Shown here one piece after another: positions 1 to 7,966 of a stretch of 36,726 bases of DNA. Source of the stretch: Alphaproteobacteria bacterium (GTDB taxonomy: Bacteria; Pseudomonadota; Alphaproteobacteria; Rhizobiales; JAJFHC01). The translations under genes were made by a program, and so were the position numbers. The stretch is taken from NCBI GenBank assembly GCA_021775805.1, contig JAJFHD010000017.1, positions 67,142-103,867 on the forward strand, in the 5' to 3' direction. How positions within the stretch are numbered: position 1 is the first letter of the stretch; each line of letters starts with the position of its first letter. Below the pieces are notes generated by a model that was given only the letters and a program-made list of their open reading frames with translations, made no database searches and was not told the origin of the DNA.

Positions 1-815
1 TAATGTGTCTGGTATCGCATTGACGGTCCGAACGGCACCACAAGCTCACCCGCCTTGATCGCATTGTACGCCTCGGTCAAACCACAAAGGACAAGCCCTT
101 GCCCCGAAACGGCCGACTGAAGTCCCGAACTAATACTTGAGTAGCTCACGCCATGGCTCAGATGCGACTGGGTAAACCCGAACGCATTTCCCCATCCTTC
201 AAAGCCAACCCAACCCGGATCGCTCGTCCGATTCAGAATATGGATAAGCGGTACGCCAGCGAGTGACTTCACATCGGGATCAAGCCTGTATTGTCCGGCG
301 AACTGAGGCGAACAAACCGGAAGGACATAATCGCCAAACAACACGGTTTCCTGTAGTGGATCTGCTGTCGGACGGCCATAGCGTATCGCGAAATCGAAAT
401 CCTCAGCGAGCAGATCGACATCGCGATTGGACGCATCAAGGCGAAGATCGACTTCGGCGTGTCGTTGATAGAACTGCGAAATCGACGGCGTCAGCCAGTT
501 CTCCGCGAATGATGCCGGCAAGGTAACCGAGACGCGGTTTCTGGCATGTTGGGACCTCAATTGCTTCAGTCCGCTTGCTATTGCCAGGAATCCGGTCGTC
601 AGTTGGGCTTCCACGCGCTTTGCGTCTTCGGTTGCATTGCTGCCCGTGCTGGTTCGCTCGAACAGAGCCTTACCGAGATACTTCTCAAGGGTGCGAACCC
701 TCTGCCCGACCGCGGCGGGCGTAACGCCCAGCTCATCGGCGGCAGCGCTAAAACTGCCGTGCCGCAGGGTTGCTTCAAGAGCTCTCAGCGAATTCAGGTG
801 AGAAAGCCGCATCAT
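1..815 (-). CDS. LysR-type transcriptional regulator (GcvA-like), C-terminus cut by window edge
   Basis: An open frame runs from an ATG ATG pair at 815/812 leftwards to the window edge without a stop, giving about 271 visible residues. The first 60 residues are a LysR winged helix-turn-helix (MRLSHLNSLRALEA..., then FSAAADELGVTPAAVGQRVRTLE). The rest is a periplasmic-binding-like effector domain with the GcvA-type pattern FAIRYGRP, followed by a segment around LVLCGLTEAY. The protein is nearly complete; only a few dozen C-terminal residues should be missing. It is divergent from the glutathione S-transferase-like gene at 952, the classic arrangement for a LysR regulator acting on its neighbour. 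No strong ribosome binding site is visible before either ATG. The effector is unknown. Confidence 0.87.
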   Translation of the reverse strand, partial: MMRLSHLNSLRALEATLRHGSFSAAADELGVTPAAVGQRVRTLEKYLGKALFERTSTGSNATEDAKRVEAQLTTGFLAIASGLKQLRSQHARNRVSVTLPASFAENWLTPSISQFYQRHAEVDLRLDASNRDVDLLAEDFDFAIRYGRPTADPLQETVLFGDYVLPVCSPQFAGQYRLDPDVKSLAGVPLIHILNRTSDPGWVGFEGWGNAFGFTQSHLSHGVSYSSISSGLQSAVSGQGLVLCGLTEAYNAIKAGELVVPFGPSMRYQTH

Positions 816-951
816 TCTATACTAAAGGATATCTTTATGGATGCCACACTTAATATGCCGTGCAGCCACGGTGAGTATCAATAAAATAACAGATTGTGGT
901 TCTGGCGTGAGAGTCCACTAAAGAAAAACTTGATAGTTAAAGGAGGTGAAA
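816..951. promoter_or_regulatory. Divergent control region between lysR and GST-like gene
   Basis: This 136-base gap separates the two divergent starts and is AT-richer than the flanking genes. It holds an imperfect dyad with arms TAAAG (823-827) and CTTTA (833-837) around GATAT, just upstream of the regulator start. A second short dyad, AACT-TGAT-AGTT, lies close to the ribosome binding site of the rightward gene. LysR regulators usually bind such dyads between themselves and a divergent target. Assigning these to this regulator is inference. Confidence 0.4.
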
Positions 952-1590
952 ATGTACATATTGCATTGGGAGTACATGGCAGGCTCGATCATCGCGCAAG
1001 CGATGCTTGAGGAATCCGGCGCAAACTACCGGCTGCATCACGTGGATATGGAGGCAGGCGAGCACAAACTGAAGGAGTACCGATCCGTCAACCCGGCCGG
1101 ACGGGTTCCGGCCCTCGGTCTGCCTGACGGGACAACCATCGGCGAGACTGCCGCTATTGTCACCGTTCTGGGGGAACAGTTGCCGGAGGCAAACCTCGCC
1201 CCGCAACCGGGCGATCCGGACCGCGCAGGCTTCTTATTCTGGCTGAGCGTCATGGCAACGTCGGGCTATTTGACAGTCTCTCGCAAGGCCCACCCCGAAC
1301 GCTACGCCGTCGACGCAGACGCCACGAAACAGGTCGAAGCGAAAGCCGCGTCAGAACTGGACGCATTCTTTGACATCATGGAAAGGGCGGTTTCCGGCAG
1401 TCCGTTCTTCCTGGCTCGAGGCTTCACGGCCCTCGACATCTACCTAACGATGCTGACCGAGTGGTCTGATGACAAGGATGCCCTGTTTTCCACTCGACCT
1501 GCACTTGCAGCGGTTCGCAGGGCGGTGGCGCAACGACCTGCGTATCGCACAGCCATCAACACCCACCTCCTACCTCGTCAAGCAGCATAA
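952..1590 (+). CDS. Glutathione S-transferase-like protein
   Basis: This 212-residue protein has the two-domain GST layout. An N-terminal thioredoxin-like domain (about 1-80) contains SVNPAGRVPALGL, with the cis-proline region and the ETAAI glutathione-contact segment. A helical C-terminal domain follows. ATG 952 is preferred over an in-frame GTG at 946 because a strong AGGAGG at 941-946 sits 5 bases before it. It probably conjugates glutathione to, or isomerises, small electrophiles in the cytoplasm; the substrate cannot be read from sequence. It is followed after a few bases by a DUF4242 gene, so the two are probably co-transcribed, perhaps under the divergent LysR regulator. Confidence 0.88.
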   Translation: MYILHWEYMAGSIIAQAMLEESGANYRLHHVDMEAGEHKLKEYRSVNPAGRVPALGLPDGTTIGETAAIVTVLGEQLPEANLAPQPGDPDRAGFLFWLSVMATSGYLTVSRKAHPERYAVDADATKQVEAKAASELDAFFDIMERAVSGSPFFLARGFTALDIYLTMLTEWSDDKDALFSTRPALAAVRRAVAQRPAYRTAINTHLLPRQAA

Positions 1591-1601
1591 GGATGGAAGA
1601 C

Positions 1602-1874
1602 ATGAAGAAATATATCATCGAACGCGAAATCCCTAGCGTGGGCTCGATGACGGAAGCCGACTTGTGTGACGCCGCACGAACATCCAATGATGCCCTCGCA
1701 CAACTTGCACCAAGCGTCCAGTGGCAACACTCCTATGTTACCGACGACAAGACATTCTGCGTCTACCTCGCCAATTCCGAGGACGAGATCCGAAAGCACT
1801 CGGAACTTAGCGGATTTCCGGCCAACAAAATCACGGAAGTCTCAACGACGATTGATCCGGCGACCGGAGGTTGA
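1602..1874 (+). CDS. DUF4242 domain protein (SCO4226-like, nickel-binding family)
   Basis: This 90-residue protein starts MKKYIIEREIP and contains IQW-like VQWQHSYVTDDKTFCVY and the terminal SGFPANKITEVSTTIDP, which I recognise as the DUF4242 pattern. Members are small ferredoxin-like-fold proteins; one Streptomyces member was reported to bind nickel. ATG 1602 is chosen over ATG 1593 because AAGGA (1589-1593) lies 8 bases upstream and the family normally begins MxxYIxER. It starts just after the GST-like stop at 1590, so the two form an operon. Its biochemical role is not known. Confidence 0.8.
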   Translation: MKKYIIEREIPSVGSMTEADLCDAARTSNDALAQLAPSVQWQHSYVTDDKTFCVYLANSEDEIRKHSELSGFPANKITEVSTTIDPATGG

Positions 1875-2189
1875 GAGACAAACAAAGGCACAGGCGATCC
1901 GCCCCATAGCAGTCGCGAGTGAACACCGGATCAAATTCGGAGAACGGATACCGTATCCCGTGCACGATGCGGCACGCCAGTGCTTCCTCGCTCTCCCAAT
2001 GAGGCTAACTACGGTCGGGTGATAGCTAATTTCAGAGCTCCGCCGCGGACCAGATCCCGTCTTTTTTGTTCATAAACCTTTGCTTACACGGAGCTCAATC
2101 AACCTAGGTTCAATAGCTACAGCTTCGCAGCTTTCTACATGTAGACAGAACCCGCCTTGTCGAAACAACTTACCGGTTGATACACCTCC
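1875..2189. other. Intergenic region without a recognised gene
   Basis: This 315-base gap follows the DUF4242 gene. No convincing coding frame, tRNA or repeat was found. It probably carries the promoter of the following reductase gene. A small self-complementary element, AGCT...AGCT around TTCGC, occurs near 2120-2140, too short to interpret. Confidence 0.5.
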
Positions 2190-3530
2190 ATGAGAGTTCT
2201 TGGCCTGATTGTCTGTTGCACCTTACTGGCTGCTCCCCTGCTTCACTTTGCACCATTACTGGCGACAAAGAGCTTCCCTGCCGTGTTGAGCCAATATCTG
2301 GGCTTTGCCGCGTTGATTGCGATGGCACAAATCATGGTGTTGGCGACACGCTGGCCAGGAGTTGAATTGATGTATGGTGGTCTCGACCGTGTTTACGTCC
2401 TGCACAAGTGGCTCGGGATCATCGCTGTTGCCGCCGTCCTTCTGCACGAAGCCATTGACCCGGAAATCAATGGACTGGAATTCGGCAGCCGTTTTGACGA
2501 TCTGGCGGAGGATGTAGGTGAACTGGGTTACAACGGGCTGTTGGCTCTCGTCGCGATTACGCTGACAACGATAATTCCCTATCACTGGTGGCGCGCCAGC
2601 CACAAGTTTATGGGAGCGATCTTCGCATTGGCGGCTTTCCACGCCTATTTCATTGAGAAGTCCTTCTCCAACTCTTCGCCATTGGGTGTGTATATTCTCA
2701 CCCTCAGTGCGTTCGGGGTCATTGCCTATTTCTACACGCTGGTTCCGGCACGCTGGATGCGGCGCATGACCTCCTACAGCGTTGCTGAGATTGAGAGAAC
2801 AGGAAAGGCCATTTCGGTTACCCTGACGCCCGAGGAAAAAGGCATACAGCACCATGCGGGCCAGTTCGCCTTCGTCGGTTTTGATGATCCGGCTCACAGA
2901 GAAGTTCACCCCTTCACTATTTCAAAGGCACCGGATTCGGCGGGCAGACTCCGATTTACGATCAAGTCGCTTGGCGACGGCACCAAGGCGTTGTCGGATA
3001 ACCTGAAGGTCGGCCAAAAGACACAGGTCTCCCAAGCCTTCGGACATTTTCGCTACCGCGAGACCGGTCAGTCCCAGGTTTGGATTGCCGGCGGAATTGG
3101 TGTTACGCCATTTCTCGCATGGGCGGATCAACTGAAGGCCGATCATGCGCCGGTTCACTTGTTTGTCTGTTGCAAGACAAGAGACGATGTGGCGCATCTT
3201 GATGAGCTTCGTGCTCGCGCCGCCTCAGATCCAGACTTTCATGTCCACCCATGCGAATCGCTTGCCGGCCGGCGCTTGACCGTCGGTCTAATGCGGGAAC
3301 ACGTGCCGGATCTGAAACACGCCGTTGTTTCCTTCTGTGGCGGCGAAGCCATGCGCAACAGTCTTCGTAATGACCTCTTTGCCGCCGGGCTCAAGCGAAC
3401 TCATTTCCGGTATGAAGAGTTCAAACTAAGGTCGGGCCTGCCATTGGCCTTTGCTTGGCCTTTCGCAAGTGCCCTGTTCAGACGCTTTGGATACAAGTCG
3501 CGTCCTGCAAATTGCAATCAGGCAAGCTGA
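2190..3530 (+). CDS. Ferric-reductase-like transmembrane flavoprotein (ferredoxin reductase family)
   Basis: This 446-residue protein combines an N-terminal membrane domain of about six helices (residues 1-190) with a cytoplasmic ferredoxin-NADP reductase module. The membrane part carries histidines in LHKWLG, VLLHEA, RASHKFMG and AAFHAYF, placed as in haem-ligating ferric reductases and NADPH oxidases. The soluble part has the FAD motif HPFTIS (about residue 240), the pyridine-nucleotide motif GGIGVTPF (about 305) and CGGEAMRNSLR near the C-terminus. It should pass electrons from NAD(P)H through FAD and membrane haems to an acceptor such as ferric iron. No good ribosome binding site precedes ATG 2190, so the exact start is less certain. 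It stands alone and its physiological acceptor is unknown. Confidence 0.87.
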   Translation: MRVLGLIVCCTLLAAPLLHFAPLLATKSFPAVLSQYLGFAALIAMAQIMVLATRWPGVELMYGGLDRVYVLHKWLGIIAVAAVLLHEAIDPEINGLEFGSRFDDLAEDVGELGYNGLLALVAITLTTIIPYHWWRASHKFMGAIFALAAFHAYFIEKSFSNSSPLGVYILTLSAFGVIAYFYTLVPARWMRRMTSYSVAEIERTGKAISVTLTPEEKGIQHHAGQFAFVGFDDPAHREVHPFTISKAPDSAGRLRFTIKSLGDGTKALSDNLKVGQKTQVSQAFGHFRYRETGQSQVWIAGGIGVTPFLAWADQLKADHAPVHLFVCCKTRDDVAHLDELRARAASDPDFHVHPCESLAGRRLTVGLMREHVPDLKHAVVSFCGGEAMRNSLRNDLFAAGLKRTHFRYEEFKLRSGLPLAFAWPFASALFRRFGYKSRPANCNQAS

Positions 3531-3767
3531 AGTCTTTCACAAGTTCAAGGCTGAGGATCAAAATGTGGATTTCGCGATCCGCAGCAGGCGCGAGTAGAGC
3601 GCGTACCACGCCGTCGGGGATCAATGTCGTTTCCCGGCCGTAATTCAGCATGTCCGTGCTGGTTCACTGAACCGGGATCGCACCAATCGCAAGCGCCTGA
3701 GACCGGGACGATCCCGGCTCACGCTTCGCGTGTCCGGGCAACGGGGAATGGACGAACCCGATCCATC
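3531..3767. other. Intergenic region between convergent genes, with one hairpin
   Basis: No gene was found between the reductase stop (3530) and the fhs terminator. A perfect 6-bp hairpin, CCGGGA-CGA-TCCCGG, spans 3703-3717 and could help end transcription of the rightward reductase gene, although no U-rich tract follows it. Confidence 0.5.
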
Positions 3768-3800
3768 AAAAGAAAACGGGTCTCTCTTTCGAGAGACCCG
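3768..3800 (-). terminator. Rho-independent terminator of the oxalate/formyl operon
   Basis: A perfect 10-bp stem, CGGGTCTCTC (3777-3786) and GAGAGACCCG (3791-3800), encloses a 4-base loop. Read leftwards it is followed by TTTTCTTTT (3776-3768), the canonical hairpin plus U-tract. It lies 32 bases past the fhs stop and marks the end of the minus-strand operon. Confidence 0.93.
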
Positions 3801-3832
3801 CAGTTTGTTCGTCGGTTGTTATAGGGAGAATT

Positions 3833-5506
3833 TTAGAAAAGGCCCTCGATCTGGCCGTTTTCGCCCAGATAGATGTTGTTGGCCGACGGCACGCGCGGCA
3901 GGCCGGGCATGGTCATGATGGCGCCGGTGACGGCCACGATGAAGCCGGCACCGTTGGACAAGCGCAGTTCGCGGATCGGGATGGTGAAACCGCTGGGGGC
4001 ACCCTTGAGATCGGGGTCGGTTGAGAACGAGTACTGGGTCTTGGCCATGCAGACCGGGAAGTGACCGTAGTCCTTCTGCAGGTCTTCGAACTGCTTCTCG
4101 ATCGCACCGTCGCAAGAGATGTCGTCGGCGCCGTAGATCTTCTGGGCAATTGTCTTGACCTTGTCGCGCAGGGACATGTCGTCGGGGTAGATCGGCTGGA
4201 AGTCAGCCACACCGCTGTCGGCCTGGGCACACACATGATGAGCCAGATCCTCGGTGCCGGCGCCGCCGTTCGCCCAATGGCTCGCGGTGAAGGCCTTAAT
4301 GCCTTCGGCTTCGGCTGCCACCTTGATGGCGTCAACTTCCGCGTCCGTGTCCGTGATGAACTGGTTGACGGCGACGGTGACCGGCACACCGAACGATTTC
4401 ACGTTGCGGATGTGGCGGATCATGTTCTCGCAACCAGCCTTGACCGCGTCGACATTCTCGGTGCCGAGATCACCCTTGGCGACCCCACCGTGCATCTTGA
4501 GGGCGCGGACGGTTGCAACGATCACGGCGGCATCAGGCTTGAGGCCCGTCAGGCGGCATTTGATGTCGAAGAATTTTTCAGCACCCAGGTCAGCGCCGAA
4601 ACCTGCTTCGGTAACCACATAGTCCGCCAGCTTGAGAGCGGTCTTGGTGGCGATCGCGGTGTTGCAGCCGTGTGCGATGTTGGCAAACGGACCGCCATGA
4701 ACGAAGGCCGGGTTGTTTTCCAGGGTCTGGACGAGGTTCGGTGCAATCGCTTCTTTCAGCAGAACCGACATGGGTCCGGGACCCTTGACGTCCCTGGCAT
4801 AGATCGGTTCGCGGTCGCGGTTCTGGCCGACGACGATCCGACCCAGGCGTTCGGTCAGGTCCTCGAGGTTCTTGGAAAGACAGAAGATCGCCATGATTTC
4901 CGAGGCCACGACAATGTCGAAACCGTCGCTACGCGGGAAACCGTTGGCGACGCCGCCCAGAGAGTTGGTGATTTCACGCAAGGCCCGGTCGTTCATGTCG
5001 ACCACACGTTTCCACGACACCCGGCGGGAATCGATGGCAGGCTCGGTGCCCCAGTAAATGTGGTTGTCGACCAGAGCCGAAAGCAGGTTGTGGGCAATGC
5101 CGATGGCGTGGAAGTCACCAGTGAAGTGGAGGTTGATATCTTCCATGGGAACGACCTGGGCATAGCCGCCGCCGGCAGCGCCACCCTTCATGCCGAAGCA
5201 GGGCCCAAGGGAAGGTTCGCGCAGGCAGATCATCGCCTTCTTGCCGATACGGTTCATGCCATCGCCAAGACCGACCGTGGTCGTGGTCTTGCCCTCGCCC
5301 GCAGGCGTCGGCGTAATGGCGGTGACCAGGATCAACTTGCCGTCAGGACGGTCGGCCAGCGACTCGGCGTACTCCATGGAAACCTTGGCCTTGTGCGGGC
5401 CGTAATTCAGCAACGCGTCGGCTGGAATGCCCAGCTTGGACGCTCCAACTTCGACGACCGGTTTCATGGTCGCTTCGCGGGCAATTTCGATATCGCTCTT
5501 GGGCAT
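3833..5506 (-). CDS. fhs: Formate--tetrahydrofolate ligase (10-formyl-THF synthetase)
   Basis: This 557-residue protein matches the full length of the family. It carries the P-loop [13 protein letters not shown] (about 66-78) and the segment [23 protein letters not shown]. The enzyme catalyses formate + THF + ATP to 10-formyl-THF + ADP + phosphate, reversibly, in the cytoplasm. A GGGGAG motif lies shortly before ATG 5506. It is the last gene of the run from tctC and ends at a strong terminator. In this setting it either assimilates formate released by the oxalate pathway or runs backwards to make ATP from 10-formyl-THF. The 146-base gap upstream could hold an additional promoter, but none is clear. 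Confidence 0.97.
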   Translation of the reverse strand: MPKSDIEIAREATMKPVVEVGASKLGIPADALLNYGPHKAKVSMEYAESLADRPDGKLILVTAITPTPAGEGKTTTTVGLGDGMNRIGKKAMICLREPSLGPCFGMKGGAAGGGYAQVVPMEDINLHFTGDFHAIGIAHNLLSALVDNHIYWGTEPAIDSRRVSWKRVVDMNDRALREITNSLGGVANGFPRSDGFDIVVASEIMAIFCLSKNLEDLTERLGRIVVGQNRDREPIYARDVKGPGPMSVLLKEAIAPNLVQTLENNPAFVHGGPFANIAHGCNTAIATKTALKLADYVVTEAGFGADLGAEKFFDIKCRLTGLKPDAAVIVATVRALKMHGGVAKGDLGTENVDAVKAGCENMIRHIRNVKSFGVPVTVAVNQFITDTDAEVDAIKVAAEAEGIKAFTASHWANGGAGTEDLAHHVCAQADSGVADFQPIYPDDMSLRDKVKTIAQKIYGADDISCDGAIEKQFEDLQKDYGHFPVCMAKTQYSFSTDPDLKGAPSGFTIPIRELRLSNGAGFIVAVTGAIMTMPGLPRVPSANNIYLGENGQIEGLF

Positions 5507-5652
5507 GTAGTTACTCCCCTGGATGAGCCGTTGTTTCAGTTTCGTTGAAAAACATTTTTTGACAGTTCGCCGGGTTTATCCCACGGGCTTGTTGCCGTTT
5601 CTTGCCAAATTGCGACAAAGGGGGGGCCAAATGAACCGTCACAATCCGTGTG

Positions 5653-6573
5653 TCAGCCGCCCAACCGGGTGCCAACGGCAATCGACCCTCTATCCTTGTA
5701 GTCAGCCCAATGGAGCTTCTTTTCTCCCGCCGGCTGCAACCGTTTGACAAGGACACGGCCACCGACCGCGGCAACCTCGAAGCCGTCATCTTTAATGGCA
5801 ACCACTTCGCCCGGATTTCCGCCCTCGCCCGCCACTTTGGCGCTGTCAAAAATCTTCAGTTCCGCGCCATTGAGCGTTGTCCAGGCACCGGGTTGCGGGT
5901 TGGTGCCGCGGATCAGGTTGTAGACGTCGGCCGCCGGTTTCGACCAGTCGATCTCGGCATCGGCCTTCTTGCACCAGGACTCGTATGTGGCCTTTGAGTC
6001 ATCCTGGGTAGTGCGCGGCGGATTGCCGGACCGGAAGGCGTCGATCACCTCCAAGGTGGAATCCACACCAAGCGGAAAGATCTTCTTGAAGTAGACGTCG
6101 CCCAATGTGTCGTCGGGGCCGATGTCGACGTGTTTCTGCAGCAGGATCTCGCCCTCGTCCAGACCGTCGGTCGGGTAGAACCAGCTCAGTCCGGTTTCTG
6201 TCGAGCCCCAGATGATGGGCCAGTTGATCGAACTTGGGCCGCGGTGAAGCGGCAGCAGTGACGGGTGAAAACAGATCGAGCCCATTTTCGGAACATCGCG
6301 GGCGGCCTCAGGCACGAAAATGATGACATAGGCCATCACCATGAGGTCTGCATTCAGGCTCCGCATTTCCTCGAGAACCGATTCATCCTTAAAGTTCGCC
6401 GGCTGGAACAGTGGCAGGTTGTTGTCCAGCGCGCACTGTTTCACCGGATCGACGGGTCGGCCTTCCTTGTCGGGAGCGCAGTAGACTCCGACCACCTCGT
6501 CGGTGCCGGCCTCAAGGACTTTCTCCAGTGCCGCCTGGCCAAATGCCTGCTGGCCCATCAGAATTAAGCGCAT
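5653..6573 (-). CDS. Stand-alone formyltransferase, homologous to the hydrolase domain of 10-formyl-THF dehydrogenase
   Basis: This 306-residue protein has the two domains of the methionyl-tRNA formyltransferase superfamily: a formyl-transferase Rossmann-like domain (1-200) and an OB-like C-terminal domain (about 205-300). The motifs HPSLLPLHRG (103-112) and DGLDEGE (136-142) provide the catalytic His103 and Asp139. Overall wording (MGQQAFGQ, GVYCAPDKEG, HRGPSSINW, YESWCKKADAEIDW) resembles the N-terminal hydrolase domain of animal 10-formyl-THF dehydrogenase more than Fmt or PurN. The usual catalytic Asn two residues before the His is Cys101 here; in animal FDH that position is Ile, as I recall. 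The start has GGGAG seven or so bases upstream. Lying between frc and fhs, it very likely handles a formyl group on folate or CoA. Alternatives are 10-formyl-THF hydrolase or a sugar-nucleotide formyltransferase. Confidence 0.85.
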   Translation of the reverse strand: MRLILMGQQAFGQAALEKVLEAGTDEVVGVYCAPDKEGRPVDPVKQCALDNNLPLFQPANFKDESVLEEMRSLNADLMVMAYVIIFVPEAARDVPKMGSICFHPSLLPLHRGPSSINWPIIWGSTETGLSWFYPTDGLDEGEILLQKHVDIGPDDTLGDVYFKKIFPLGVDSTLEVIDAFRSGNPPRTTQDDSKATYESWCKKADAEIDWSKPAADVYNLIRGTNPQPGAWTTLNGAELKIFDSAKVAGEGGNPGEVVAIKDDGFEVAAVGGRVLVKRLQPAGEKKLHWADYKDRGSIAVGTRLGG

Positions 6574-6651
6574 CGATTTCTCCCTCGCGAGGGGTGACAG
6601 ATTTCCCCCGGTTCATTTTTGTTTTGTTTCAGGTGCCGTGACGTGGACTGC

Positions 6652-7926
6652 CTACTCCGCCGCTTCGGCCTTGATGTCGCCGACGGCACCGGACGCCCGC
6701 ACACGGTCGAGGTCGTCGCCTTCATAACCCAGGACGGAGGTTAGGATTTCATCCGTGTGTTCCCCAAGCAATGGCGACCGCACGACCTCGGCATGAGAGT
6801 CCGACATTTTTATCGGGCAGCCGACGGTGAGGTACTTGCCGCGCTCGGGATGATCGACTTCCACGATCGTTCCGGTTTCGCGCAAGGAGGGCTCTTCGGC
6901 GAGTTCCTTCATGGACAGGATCGGCCCGACAGGAATGTCCAGCGGGTTGCAGATGTCCATGACCTCGAACTTGGTCTTGGTCATCGTCCACTGCTCAATG
7001 CGCCCGAAGACCTCGTTCAAACGCGGCAGACGTGCTTTCGGCGTTGCGAAGTCGGGATCCTCTTTCCATTCCGGCGCACCGATCACATCGCAGATCTTTT
7101 GCCAGACGGCGGCCTGGGTAATGAAATAGGTGTAGGCATTGAGATCGTTTTCCCAGCCCTTGCATTTCAGGATCCGGCCCGGTTGCCCGCCGCCTGAATC
7201 ATTGCCGGCACGGGGCGTCGCCTCATCAAACGGGATGCCTTCTCCGAACTGCGAATATTCGGTGAGAGGTCCCGCGTCCAGCCGCTGCTGATCGCGCAGC
7301 TTGACCCGGCAAAGGTTGAGAACGCTGTCCTGCATGGCCGCCAGCACCTTCTGGCCGCGCCCTGTCGTCTGGCGCTGAAAGAGGGCCGTGACGATGCCCA
7401 GTGCCAGATGCAGCCCGGTGCCGCTGTCGCCGATCTGAGCGCCGGTGACAAGCGGCACAGAGTCGAGGAAGCCGGTGGTCGATGCGGAACCCCCGGCGCA
7501 TTGGGCGACGTTCTCGTAGACCTTGCAGTCTTCGTAGGGTCCCGGTCCGAACCCCTTGACGGACGCCATGATCATGCGCGGGTTCAATTCCTGTATCCGC
7601 TCCCAGCCGAAACCCATTCGGTCGAGGGCGCCCGGCGCAAAGTTTTCGACCAGCACGTCGCATTCCTTGACCAGGCGTTCCAGCACTTCCTTGCCGGTTT
7701 CGTTCTTGGTGTTGAGCGTGATCGAGCGCTTGTTGTGGTTCAACATCGTGAAGTAGAGCGAGTCCGCGCCTTCGACGTCGACCAGTTGCTTGCGGGTGGC
7801 GTCACCGACGCCCGGCCGTTCCACCTTGATGACATCGGCGCCGAACCAAGCCAGCAGTTGCGTACACGTCGGGCCCGACTGCACATGGGTGAAATCGAGG
7901 ATCTTGACGCCTTCGAGAGCTTTCAT
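6652..7926 (-). CDS. frc: Formyl-CoA:oxalate CoA-transferase (class III)
   Basis: This 424-residue protein has the usual length of Frc. It opens with [19 protein letters not shown] and contains the class III (CaiB/BaiF) pattern [15 protein letters not shown]. The catalytic aspartate is Asp167 in [10 protein letters not shown], matching Asp169 of the Oxalobacter enzyme. It also has the glycine-rich [10 protein letters not shown] loop. It moves CoA from formyl-CoA to oxalate, giving oxalyl-CoA and formate. ATG 7926 is preferred over an in-frame extension to 8031 because AGGAG precedes it by six bases and the family begins there; the extension would also run into oxc. It lies 40 bases after the oxc stop. 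Confidence 0.95.
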   Translation of the reverse strand: MKALEGVKILDFTHVQSGPTCTQLLAWFGADVIKVERPGVGDATRKQLVDVEGADSLYFTMLNHNKRSITLNTKNETGKEVLERLVKECDVLVENFAPGALDRMGFGWERIQELNPRMIMASVKGFGPGPYEDCKVYENVAQCAGGSASTTGFLDSVPLVTGAQIGDSGTGLHLALGIVTALFQRQTTGRGQKVLAAMQDSVLNLCRVKLRDQQRLDAGPLTEYSQFGEGIPFDEATPRAGNDSGGGQPGRILKCKGWENDLNAYTYFITQAAVWQKICDVIGAPEWKEDPDFATPKARLPRLNEVFGRIEQWTMTKTKFEVMDICNPLDIPVGPILSMKELAEEPSLRETGTIVEVDHPERGKYLTVGCPIKMSDSHAEVVRSPLLGEHTDEILTSVLGYEGDDLDRVRASGAVGDIKAEAAE

Positions 7927-7966
7927 AGTGCGCTCCTGTTCGTGAGAGTTGTGTTCATTCAAGCTA

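Noticed and set aside
3703..3717. CCGGGA-CGA-TCCCGG hairpin as a terminator for the reductase gene
   Set aside because: It lacks a U-tract and lies about 170 bases past the stop, so it is noted only as a hairpin.
4061..5548. A long open frame on the plus strand opposite fhs
   Set aside because: It mirrors the codon pattern of a certain fhs gene in GC-rich DNA, shows no family motif and has no ribosome binding site.
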